From positions 1 to 5,239 of the forward strand of contig CACYEB010000176.1 of the NCBI GenBank assembly GCA_902773305.1: 5,239 nt of DNA, written 5' to 3'. Within the stretch, counting starts at the first letter, position 1, and every line of letters begins with the position of its first letter. A model generated the notes under the pieces. That model was not told where the DNA came from. It searched no databases and saw only the letters and a list, made by a program, of their open reading frames with translations. Of the stretch, positions 1 through 5,239 are shown in pieces. The stretch comes from an uncultured Bacteroidia bacterium. GTDB lineage: Bacteria; Bacteroidota; Bacteroidia; Bacteroidales; UBA932. Both the position numbers and the translations under genes were made by a program.

Positions 1-168
1 AACGTCGTCAAGACCACCGTTTTTCTTGCGGATATGGGAGATTTTGCTGCGATGAACGAGGTTTACGCGCAGTTTTTCTCGGCTCCTTTCCCAGCCCGCA
101 GTGCGGTTGCAGTAAAAACTCTTCCCAAAGGCGCGCTTGTAGAGATAGAGTGCATAGCGGCCCGCTAA
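1..168 (+). CDS. ridA: RidA family enamine/imine deaminase (3' end only)
   Basis: This is the last 55 residues of a RidA (YjgF/YER057c/UK114) protein; the gene enters from the left edge, so about 70 of the usual 125-130 residues are missing. RidA hydrolyses reactive enamine/imine intermediates released by PLP enzymes such as threonine dehydratase, giving ketoacids and ammonia in the cytoplasm. The visible part follows the family closely: [21 protein letters not shown], then FPARS, then VEIECIA. The Arg codon at 97-99 matches the substrate-binding Arg105 of E. coli RidA and the Glu codon at 142-144 matches Glu120, so the enzyme looks active. The stop is TAA at 166-168, and the next gene begins one base later, so the two are probably co-transcribed and translationally coupled. 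The family is recognised with high confidence; the exact substrate cannot be read from this fragment. Confidence 0.93.
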   Translation, partial: NVVKTTVFLADMGDFAAMNEVYAQFFSAPFPARSAVAVKTLPKGALVEIECIAAR

Positions 169-169
169 A

Positions 170-934
170 ATGAAGTGGTCTTACATTTTATTTGCCGTTA
201 CCTCGGTGGCGGCTTGCCTTGTTTCCGTTTCAGCGCGGGCACAGATGCGTCCGGAATACACCGAGGTGTGGGAGCCTAAACCAGCCGTGGTTGCGCCTGG
301 CGACCCGGCATCGGGAGGCGCGCCGTCCGATGCCATCATCCTCTTTGACGGCGGCGGTCTGGACGCCTGGATCAGCTCAAAGGACGGCGGTCCCGCCCTA
401 TGGCCTGTCAGAGACGGCATACTGACGGTAGATAAGGTTGCCGGTGACATCCACACCAAAGAAACCTTCGGAAGCTATCAGTTGCATATCGAGTGGTGCG
501 TGCCGCCTATGGACGAGTCGTTTGCCGGGCAGGGGAGAGGCAACAGCGGCGTCTATCTCCAGGTCGGACACTATGAACTGCAGATCCTGGACAGCTATCA
601 GCACGAAACCTACGTAAACGGACAGGCCGGATCAATCTACAAGCAAACGGCTCCGTTGGTCAACGCAATGCTGCCTCCTGGCCAATGGAATGTGTTTGAC
701 ATCATTTACAACGCGCCAGTTTTCAACGATGACGGCACTTTCCACCTTCCGCCACGCGTCACCGTGTTGCACAACGGGGTAGTGATACAGAACGATACCG
801 TGATTTACGGTAACACCAGGTATCTGGGGCTGCCGGACGTAGTGACGCACGGCGACTGCCGTATCGGCCTTCAGGCCCACGGCGACCGCAGCCCCGCCGT
901 CAGCTTCCGCAATATCTGGATCAGAAGGCTGTAA
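170..934 (+). CDS. Exported DUF1080 / 3-keto-disaccharide hydrolase domain protein
   Basis: A 254-residue exported protein of the DUF1080 family (PF06439), a concanavalin-like jelly-roll fold. Some characterised members cleave 3-keto-glycosides made by oxidoreductases; that activity is inferred here. Residues 1-24 form a signal peptide, with likely cleavage at ARA|Q. A lipobox-like VAAC (13-16) leaves open a lipoprotein anchored at Cys16, but the hydrophobic stretch continues past it, so signal peptidase I is favoured. The domain spans about 56-254. Family motifs are LFDGGGLDAW (58-67), GNSGVYL (124-130), YELQILDSY (135-143), YVNGQAGSIY (148-157), PPGQWN (169-174), RVTVLHNG (196-203), LQAHGD (234-239) and FRNIWIR (246-252). 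Only two cysteines follow the signal (110 and 230), so a disulfide is possible. The length is that of a single-domain member. The start lies one base after the ridA stop, with no room for its own promoter. No glycoside oxidoreductase is visible nearby to suggest a substrate. Confidence 0.9.
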   Translation: MKWSYILFAVTSVAACLVSVSARAQMRPEYTEVWEPKPAVVAPGDPASGGAPSDAIILFDGGGLDAWISSKDGGPALWPVRDGILTVDKVAGDIHTKETFGSYQLHIEWCVPPMDESFAGQGRGNSGVYLQVGHYELQILDSYQHETYVNGQAGSIYKQTAPLVNAMLPPGQWNVFDIIYNAPVFNDDGTFHLPPRVTVLHNGVVIQNDTVIYGNTRYLGLPDVVTHGDCRIGLQAHGDRSPAVSFRNIWIRRL

Positions 935-993
935 ATGGCCGTTAATTATGAAGTGCCGTCGCATTTAATAGATTAAAAAAGTTATATCATTCA
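935..993 (+). other. AT-rich intergenic gap with A-rich translation leader
   Basis: Fifty-nine bases separate the DUF1080 gene from the next start codon. The second half is strongly AT-rich, and an A-run at 975-980 (ATTAAAAAAG) lies about 12 bases before the ATG, which is the kind of A-rich leader Bacteroidota use in place of a Shine-Dalgarno site. I find no match to the TAnnTTTG -7 element and no hairpin followed by a T-run. The gap therefore gives no clear sign of either a terminator or a new promoter, and read-through from the upstream gene pair is the simplest reading. Confidence 0.35.
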
Positions 994-1758
994 ATGAAAC
1001 GCATCGTTATTTTGTTCGTGCTGCTGTGTGCCGGATATTCGCTTGCGACGGCGCAGGATTTGATAACCACTACCGATGGAAAGGATGTTCAGGCAAAGGT
1101 TCTGGAAGTGGGTACCTCAACCGTCAAATATGTAAAATATTCAAATCCCGACGGCCCCGTCTATATTATCCCGCTCAGTGAAATCCTGATGATACGCTAT
1201 GCAAACGGGGATAAGGATGTTTTCTACGAAGAGGCTATGCCCTCATCCTACCCAAGTACCCAGGTATATGAAGGGATGAGATACAAGCAGTACAAGCGAT
1301 TCTACAATAAGCATGATTATGTGCGTCGCGACGATGACCCCTACAGCCCGTTCCTGGCCGGCTTCGGCTCTTTTTATGTCCCGGGCCTGGGCCAGTTATT
1401 CTGCGGCGAGTGGGGCAGGGGAGCGGCCTTTTGCCTTGGAACATATCTTACATTGGGTATGGCTACAGTAAGTGCCGCTACGGCTGGTACATACAGCTAT
1501 GACAATCAGGGATATCGCGACAGCTACCACAGCGGGTACTCCTCGATACCGCTGTTCCTTGCTGCGGGAACTTTGTGGATATGGAACATTTGCGACGCGG
1601 TAAAGATTGCAAAAATCAAAAATATGTACTATCAGGATGTGTACGGCCGCAAATCAGAGATTAAACTCCACATTGAGCCGTACGTGGGATGTTCCCCTGT
1701 TGCTGCCACGCCCAATGCCAATCTGGCTAGCGGTCTTTCGCTCAGGGTGGATTTCTGA
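994..1758 (+). CDS. Exported/membrane hypothetical protein, two-part Bacteroidota type
   Basis: A 254-residue protein without a named function. Residues 1-20 form a signal peptide (KR, then a hydrophobic run, cleavage near ATA|QD). Residues 21-77 resemble a small domain common in Bacteroidota exported proteins: DLITTTDGKDVQAKVLEV, a Lys/Tyr-rich strand (VKYVKYSNPDGPVY), then ILMIRYANGDKDVF. A polar, Tyr-rich linker follows (about 78-116). Residues 119-165 are hydrophobic and contain PGLGQLFCGEWGRGAAF (130-146), resembling the PGxGQ...G signature of TM2/DUF5683-like membrane hairpins. A second hydrophobic stretch (about 184-200) precedes a Lys-rich segment. The C-terminus (GLSLRVDF) reads like a final outer-membrane strand ending in Phe, but the rest is not barrel-like. 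The most likely location is the envelope, probably the inner membrane with the N-terminal domain in the periplasm. The gene converges on the ThiL-like gene. That it is real is well supported; its role is unknown. Confidence 0.85.
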   Translation: MKRIVILFVLLCAGYSLATAQDLITTTDGKDVQAKVLEVGTSTVKYVKYSNPDGPVYIIPLSEILMIRYANGDKDVFYEEAMPSSYPSTQVYEGMRYKQYKRFYNKHDYVRRDDDPYSPFLAGFGSFYVPGLGQLFCGEWGRGAAFCLGTYLTLGMATVSAATAGTYSYDNQGYRDSYHSGYSSIPLFLAAGTLWIWNICDAVKIAKIKNMYYQDVYGRKSEIKLHIEPYVGCSPVAATPNANLASGLSLRVDF

Positions 1759-1771
1759 CCGGCGGGTGCCC

Positions 1772-2770
1772 CTATAGTTCCTTCAGCGGCAGCTCGGCAC
1801 CGTCGGGGGTGACCAGTACGCAACCGACATCGCTGTGCGCCAGATGACCGATTACGTCAAATGTCTGGATTTCCTTGTGGAAAGCTTCGAACTGTTCAAT
1901 GGGCAGGGTATATACCAGGCGGTAGTCGTCACCGCCGTTGATGGCGGCAGTGACGGCATCTATGTTGATCTCGGCGGCCATCGAAAAAGTTTCCGAGGCG
2001 ATGGGCAGGCGGTCGAGATATAGTTTTGCGCCGAAGCCTGTCTTTTCGCAGAGTGTGTTTATCGCCTCGGCCAGGCCACGGCTGTCAAAGACGCCGGCGG
2101 AGGGATAGAATCCCCCTTTGGTGAAGCGGTCAATCACGTTCGCAGGGATCTCCGGGCAGAGATACTGCGAAAGCAGATATTTGTATTTTGAGAGGTCGGG
2201 CTGTTTGGCATTCTTCTCTCCGGCCGCCAGGAAAGCCCCCTTTTCGCGTTCCAGCACGTGCTGGCCCATATAGGCGGCACCGACATTTCCACCCAGGCAG
2301 ATAAGGTCTTTGCTGGATGCCACAGGGATCTTTCCGGCCACGGTACGGGTCTGAACGCCGATAGCCATCAGGCTGATTTGCAAGCCGTTGATGGAAGGGA
2401 AGAGATCCAGGTGTAACTCTTTGAGGCTATGTTCTTTGGCTGCGGCCAGCACACCGCCCCAGAATTCGGCGATATCTTCAAAGGCAAAGTGCGAAGAGAC
2501 GCCCACCGCCACGCTGAGAGCGCGGGGACGGTGGAAGGCGGCATAAATTTCTCCCAGCACATTCAGCACGGCTTTGTAGCCGAGATGCTTGAGCGGGTTG
2601 TAAACCAGGTCGAAATCGACCCCTTGGGACATCATCTTGTGACTGGCGATCCCGTCCCATACCGTAATGTCAGGGGTGTTGGTGTAACCACTGCCTTCAA
2701 AGAGGCGTGATACGGCGGCCCTGTGGCCGATTTGCGAGAATTCCGTACGTTGGGGTTTTTGCTCTGCCAT
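1772..2770 (-). CDS. ThiL-like (AIR synthase/PurM superfamily) protein with degenerate active site
   Basis: A 332-residue homologue of thiamine-monophosphate kinase ThiL (usual length about 320-350), which makes thiamine diphosphate from thiamine monophosphate and ATP. Conserved framework: GVDFDLVYNPLKHLGYKAV (50-68), NGLQISLMAIG (128-138), DLICLGGNVGAAYMGQHVLE (155-174), QPDLSKYKYLLSQYL (190-204), NGGDDYRLVYTLP (278-290) and VIGHL (306-310). The metal/ATP residues are largely gone. The N-terminal GDDAA motif and its spacer are missing; the usual TD before the GVHF position is HK (44-45); NLSD of the NLSDxxAM motif is VLGE (71-74); GGDT is HLDL (120-123), keeping one Asp; SDGL is SRGL (230-233). 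Known ThiL chemistry is therefore unlikely. The start at 2768-2770 (MAEQKPQ) was chosen because the frame upstream would run about 280 bases into sufB and adds 94 non-homologous residues. Transcription probably starts from the minus-strand -7 box at 2797-2804. The reading frame is intact, which argues for a retained, altered function rather than decay. Confidence 0.85.
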   Translation of the reverse strand: MAEQKPQRTEFSQIGHRAAVSRLFEGSGYTNTPDITVWDGIASHKMMSQGVDFDLVYNPLKHLGYKAVLNVLGEIYAAFHRPRALSVAVGVSSHFAFEDIAEFWGGVLAAAKEHSLKELHLDLFPSINGLQISLMAIGVQTRTVAGKIPVASSKDLICLGGNVGAAYMGQHVLEREKGAFLAAGEKNAKQPDLSKYKYLLSQYLCPEIPANVIDRFTKGGFYPSAGVFDSRGLAEAINTLCEKTGFGAKLYLDRLPIASETFSMAAEINIDAVTAAINGGDDYRLVYTLPIEQFEAFHKEIQTFDVIGHLAHSDVGCVLVTPDGAELPLKEL

Positions 2771-2796
2771 ATTGTCTTGAAAATCGTTGCTGAAAG

Positions 2797-2804
2797 CAAA
2801 GTTA
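2797..2804 (-). promoter_or_regulatory. Bacteroidota -7 element for the ThiL-like gene
   Basis: Read on the minus strand this is TAACTTTG, a perfect match to the Bacteroidota -7 consensus TAnnTTTG. It ends 26 bases before the ThiL-like start codon, so transcription should begin about 20 bases ahead of that ATG. No good TTG-type -33 element is found at the usual 17-21 base spacing, so the promoter may be weak or activator-dependent. Confidence 0.55.
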
Positions 2805-2817
2805 ATGATAAATAAAC

Positions 2818-2825
2818 TAACTTTG
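2818..2825 (+). promoter_or_regulatory. Bacteroidota -7 element for the suf operon
   Basis: TAACTTTG matches TAnnTTTG perfectly on the plus strand. Only six bases separate it from the sufB ATG at 2832, so the transcript would begin at or within a few bases of the start codon and be leaderless or nearly so. No clear -33 TTG box lies 17-21 bases upstream; the expected position falls on the opposing -7 element at 2797-2804. Confidence 0.5.
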
Positions 2826-2831
2826 CCTTCT

Positions 2832-4265
2832 ATGGCAGAAAATGAGGACATACTGCAGCGGCTCTCTTCGGAATATACAGAGGGCTTCACCACCGATATC
2901 GAGCAGGAGTTTTTCCCAAAAGGGTTGAACGACGATATCGTGCGGTCGCTTTCTGCAAGGAAGGGAGAACCCGACTGGCTGCTTGCCTTCCGGCTGGATG
3001 CCTTGCACAAGTGGCAGTCGATGGAGATGCCCGCCTGGGGCCATCTTACCATCCCGGAAATAGACTTTCAGGATATCATCTATTATGCCGCCCCAAAACC
3101 TCCCAAAAAGCGCGAGGAGGTGGATCCCGAGCTTATCAGGACCTTTGACAAGCTTGGCATTCCGCTGCACGAGCGCGACGCCCTCAGCGGGGTGGCGGTG
3201 GATGCAGTGTTCGACTCGGTGTCGGTAAAGACCACCTTCCAGAAGACGCTGGCAGAGAAGGGAATTATCTTCTGCCCTTTCTCCGAGGCTGTGCAGAATC
3301 ATCCCGATCTGGTCAGGAAGTACCTGGCCAAAGTGGTGCCGCCGGGCGACAATTATTTCGCGGCCCTCAACAGCGCGGTGTTCAGCGACGGTTCGTTCTG
3401 CTATATCCCCAAAGGTGTCCGCTGCCCGATGGAGCTTTCCAGCTACTTCCGCATCAACGCCCGGGGTATCGGCCAGTTTGAGCGGACACTTATTGTGGCC
3501 GACGAGGGCTCTTATGTGAGTTATCTGGAAGGGTGTACGGCTCCGATGCGCGACGAAAACCAGCTGCACGCCGCAATAGTGGAGATAATCGTGGAAAAAG
3601 ATGCAGAGGTCAAGTACTCCACTGTCCAGAACTGGTATCCGGGCGACAGGGAGGGCAGGGGCGGCATCTTCAACTTTGTGACAAAACGCGGCCTTTGCCG
3701 GGGAGAGAACAGCCGCCTGTTCTGGACCCAGGTCGAGACTGGCAGTGCCATTACCTGGAAATACCCAAGCACCATATTGCGCGGCGACGGCAGTCATTCT
3801 GAATTTTATTCCGTGGCGCTCACCAACAACTTCCAGCAAGCCGACACCGGCACCAAGATGGTTCATATCGGCCGCAACACCACCAGCCGCATCGTGAGCA
3901 AAGGTATCAGCGCAGGGCAGAGCCAGAACAGCTATCGCGGCCTGGTGAAGGTTGCCGCCGGCGCCAGCGGGGTACGGAACCACTCGCAGTGTGACTCGCT
4001 GCTGATAGGCGATAAGTGCGGCGCCCATACGTTTCCTGTGATAGACTGCGCAAACTCCGGTGCCATACTGGAGCACGAAGCAACAACTTCCAAGATAAGC
4101 GAAGACCAGTTGTTCTATCTGCGTCAGAGGGGGATCGGCGAGGAGGATGCGGTGGCGCTGATTGTGGGGGGATACGCCTCTGATGTGTTGCAGAGGCTGC
4201 CTATGGAGTTTGCGATAGAAGCCCGACGGCTGTTGAGTGTGAACCTTGAAGGAAGTGTAGGATGA
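2832..4265 (+). CDS. sufB: Fe-S cluster assembly scaffold protein SufB
   Basis: SufB is the scaffold subunit of the cytoplasmic SufBC2D complex, on which Fe-S clusters are built from SufS-derived sulfur. At 477 residues this is a full-length protein (E. coli has 495). Family blocks run throughout: [43 protein letters not shown] (from 195), [18 protein letters not shown] (from 231), [39 protein letters not shown] (from 358), [16 protein letters not shown] and a final LEGSVG. Cys387 matches E. coli Cys405, His415 and Glu416 in LEHEAT match His433 and Glu434, and Cys235 matches Cys254, so the sulfur-transfer path looks complete. The start at 2832 (MAENEDILQ) fits the family N-terminus; an in-frame ATG at 2787 would add 15 residues encoded by the promoter DNA. 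The TGA stop overlaps the next gene's ATG. Clusters made here would serve NAD, thiamine and other Fe-S enzymes (inference). Confidence 0.97.
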   Translation: MAENEDILQRLSSEYTEGFTTDIEQEFFPKGLNDDIVRSLSARKGEPDWLLAFRLDALHKWQSMEMPAWGHLTIPEIDFQDIIYYAAPKPPKKREEVDPELIRTFDKLGIPLHERDALSGVAVDAVFDSVSVKTTFQKTLAEKGIIFCPFSEAVQNHPDLVRKYLAKVVPPGDNYFAALNSAVFSDGSFCYIPKGVRCPMELSSYFRINARGIGQFERTLIVADEGSYVSYLEGCTAPMRDENQLHAAIVEIIVEKDAEVKYSTVQNWYPGDREGRGGIFNFVTKRGLCRGENSRLFWTQVETGSAITWKYPSTILRGDGSHSEFYSVALTNNFQQADTGTKMVHIGRNTTSRIVSKGISAGQSQNSYRGLVKVAAGASGVRNHSQCDSLLIGDKCGAHTFPVIDCANSGAILEHEATTSKISEDQLFYLRQRGIGEEDAVALIVGGYASDVLQRLPMEFAIEARRLLSVNLEGSVG

Positions 4266-4891
4266 TGGACTGGATGAATTATACTCTTTTCACTTTGGGA
4301 GGCGCTCCGGTGCTGATGATAGATTTTATATCATCTCTGCTGGGTCTGACGTGCGTGTTCCTTGCCGGCCGTAACTCCAAGTATAATTTCTGGGTGGGAT
4401 ATCTGTACACCGCCGCGCTGTTTTTGCTGTTCTGGAACAAAAACCTTTACGCATCGCTCTTCTTGCAACCCATCTCGCTCACCATCAATATCATAGGACA
4501 TTGGCGCTGGACGCATCCCCAAAAGGGAGAGGAGAGTTCAAGCGGTGATCTGAAGGTGACTCGGCTGAGCTGGACGCAACGGGTGCTGGGCGTGGCCGCG
4601 GTGATTCTGCTCTCCTTCGCCTGGGGATGGATGCTCTACAAACTTTTCCCCGCCGACCCGCACCCCTACCTGGACACCGTCGTCACAGTGCTGATACTGT
4701 ACGCCCAGTTATTGTCCGCCCTGAAGAAGTGGGACTGCTGGTTGGTTTGGCTGGTGGTCAACGTCACCCAGATTATACTGCACATCTCTGTGGGCCACGT
4801 GTTTATGCCCATCGTGTGTGCCCTGTACCTGGTCAACGGCCTCTGGTCGCTGGCAAGCTGGTGGAAACTTTATAAAAAAGAAAACAAGTAG
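4262..4891 (+). CDS. pnuC: PnuC-family vitamin transporter (nicotinamide riboside or thiamine)
   Basis: A 209-residue integral membrane protein of the PnuC family (about 200-240 residues), which facilitates diffusion of unphosphorylated vitamins trapped by phosphorylation inside the cell. Seven hydrophobic segments are visible, near residues 17-35, 41-58, 61-79, 108-127, 136-154, 157-176 and 179-201, a 3+1+3 layout. Family signatures are [15 protein letters not shown] at the end of segment 3 (69-83) and [12 protein letters not shown] (157-168) with ALYLVNGLW (187-195) in the last two. The loop at 84-104 is polar. Substrate is not settled: Bacteroidota also use PnuC paralogues (PnuT) for thiamine, and the neighbouring ThiL-like gene makes that worth weighing. 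The start at 4262 overlaps the sufB stop (ATGA), implying translational coupling; ATG at 4265 is an alternative. sufC begins three bases after the stop, so this gene sits inside the suf operon. The symbol names the family, not a proven substrate. Confidence 0.9.
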   Translation: MMDWMNYTLFTLGGAPVLMIDFISSLLGLTCVFLAGRNSKYNFWVGYLYTAALFLLFWNKNLYASLFLQPISLTINIIGHWRWTHPQKGEESSSGDLKVTRLSWTQRVLGVAAVILLSFAWGWMLYKLFPADPHPYLDTVVTVLILYAQLLSALKKWDCWLVWLVVNVTQIILHISVGHVFMPIVCALYLVNGLWSLASWWKLYKKENK

Positions 4892-4894
4892 CTT

Positions 4895-5239
4895 ATGGAT
4901 ATATTACTGGAAGTCAAAAACCTGCACGCGTCGGTAGAGGACCGGGAGATACTGCGAGGCATCAATCTCGAGGTGTGCCGCGGCCAGGTGCACGCCATAA
5001 TGGGGCCCAACGGCGCCGGCAAGAGTACCCTTTCCGGGGTCCTTGCGGGCAAGCCGGGTTATACCGTGACGGAGGGAGAGGCGCTGCTTGACGGTGAGTC
5101 GCTGCTGGAGATGTCCCCAGAGGAGCGCTCCTGGGCGGGAGTATTCCTGGGCTTTCAATATCCGGTAGAGATACCCGGTGTGAGCAATACCACAATGCTC
5201 AAGAGCGCCGTGAATGCCCGCCGGCGGGCAAAGGGGCTG
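4895..5239 (+). CDS. sufC: Fe-S cluster assembly ATPase SufC (5' part, cut by window end)
   Basis: The first 115 codons of SufC (whole protein about 250 residues), the soluble ABC-type ATPase whose dimer drives conformational change in the SufBC2D scaffold complex. Visible are the opening [20 protein letters not shown], the Walker A loop GPNGAGKST (37-45), the SufC-type segment [19 protein letters not shown] (50-68) and the Q-loop [11 protein letters not shown] (86-96, Gln88). The YPxEIPGV wording is typical of SufC and separates it from transport ATPases. The signature motif, Walker B and H-loop lie beyond the edge. The ATG is three bases after the transporter's stop; no Shine-Dalgarno is seen, but an A-rich stretch (4874-4887), which also encodes the transporter's Lys-rich tail, lies just upstream and probably assists initiation. 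sufD and sufS would be expected next. Confidence 0.96.
   Translation, partial: MDILLEVKNLHASVEDREILRGINLEVCRGQVHAIMGPNGAGKSTLSGVLAGKPGYTVTEGEALLDGESLLEMSPEERSWAGVFLGFQYPVEIPGVSNTTMLKSAVNARRRAKGL

Larger units (their letters stand above)
2796..2826. repeat. 9-bp perfect inverted repeat between divergent genes
   Basis: GCAAAGTTA at 2796-2804 is the exact reverse complement of TAACTTTGC at 2818-2826, with 13 AT-rich bases between the arms. Each arm contains a TAnnTTTG box, one per strand, so the repeat is at least partly made by two mirror-image promoters. It could also serve as a two-fold symmetric operator for a dimeric regulator. The 13-base AT loop makes an RNA hairpin weak, so a DNA-level role is more likely. 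Confidence 0.6.

Noticed and set aside
2787..2831. Upstream in-frame ATG for sufB adding [15 protein letters not shown]
   Set aside because: These residues are encoded by AT-rich promoter DNA containing both -7 boxes and do not match the SufB N-terminus, which begins naturally at MAENEDILQ.
2771..2831. Thiamine (TPP) or NAD-type riboswitch ahead of the divergent genes
   Set aside because: The whole gap is 61 bases, far too short for a TPP riboswitch, and the predicted leaders are about 20 bases on one side and near zero on the other.
2763..2839. Second 9-bp inverted repeat, TCTGCCATA (2763-2771) and TATGGCAGA (2831-2839)
   Set aside because: Both arms sit on the two start codons because both proteins begin Met-Ala-Glu; coding identity explains it, and its centre does not coincide with the promoter palindrome.
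2771..3052. N-terminal extension of the ThiL-like protein to an upstream start at 3052
   Set aside because: The extra 94 residues would overlap the sufB coding region, show no homology to ThiL, and would place the start upstream of the predicted promoter; MAEQKPQ at 2770 fits the family N-terminus.
2817..4076. A 419-residue open frame on the minus strand opposite sufB
   Set aside because: It lies wholly antisense to a highly conserved sufB, has no recognisable motif or promoter, and is explained by codon bias in a GC-rich gene that keeps stops out of the opposite frame.
4874..4891. A-run AAAAAAG near the end of the transporter gene as a possible ribosomal slippage site
   Set aside because: The run is in the wrong phase for a canonical A AAA AAG slippery site and lies three codons before a normal stop with sufC starting just after; it is better read as an A-rich leader for sufC.

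Overview
The window looks like a piece of a Bacteroidota chromosome, most likely from the order Bacteroidales. The SufB protein matches the Bacteroidota form of the family almost motif for motif. The divergent promoter region carries two perfect matches to the Bacteroidota -7 element TAnnTTTG. Classical Shine-Dalgarno sites are absent or replaced by A-rich stretches. Coding regions appear GC-rich by eye (somewhat over 50 %), while the intergenic DNA is markedly AT-rich, which fits the higher-GC Bacteroidales better than Bacteroides itself. The species cannot be fixed from this sequence.

Left block (1-1758, + strand): the 3' end of a RidA-family enamine/imine deaminase gene; one base later, an exported DUF1080 / 3-keto-disaccharide hydrolase-type protein; then, after a 59-base AT-rich gap, an uncharacterised exported protein with a Bacteroidota-type N-terminal domain and a hydrophobic C-terminal half. 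The first two are clearly co-transcribed; the third may be.

Centre (1772-2770, - strand): a homologue of thiamine-monophosphate kinase (ThiL; PurM/AIR-synthase superfamily) that has kept the fold but lost most of the catalytic aspartates. It is probably a pseudo-enzyme or has a new function. It converges on the hypothetical gene (13 bases between stop codons) and diverges from sufB (61 bases between start codons).

Right block (2832-5239, + strand): sufB, a PnuC-family vitamin transporter and the first 115 codons of sufC, packed as an operon (4-base overlap, then a 3-base gap). SufB and SufC are the scaffold core and ATPase of Fe-S cluster assembly; the remaining suf genes probably lie beyond the right edge. 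The transporter is an unusual guest between them.

The main points of interest are the degenerate ThiL-like protein, the mirror-image divergent promoter region that would control it together with suf, and the vitamin transporter embedded in the suf operon. Together they suggest, but do not prove, a link between Fe-S assembly and thiamine or NAD precursor supply. Every stretch longer than 300 bases is covered by a gene, and no RNA gene, mobile element or CRISPR array was seen.
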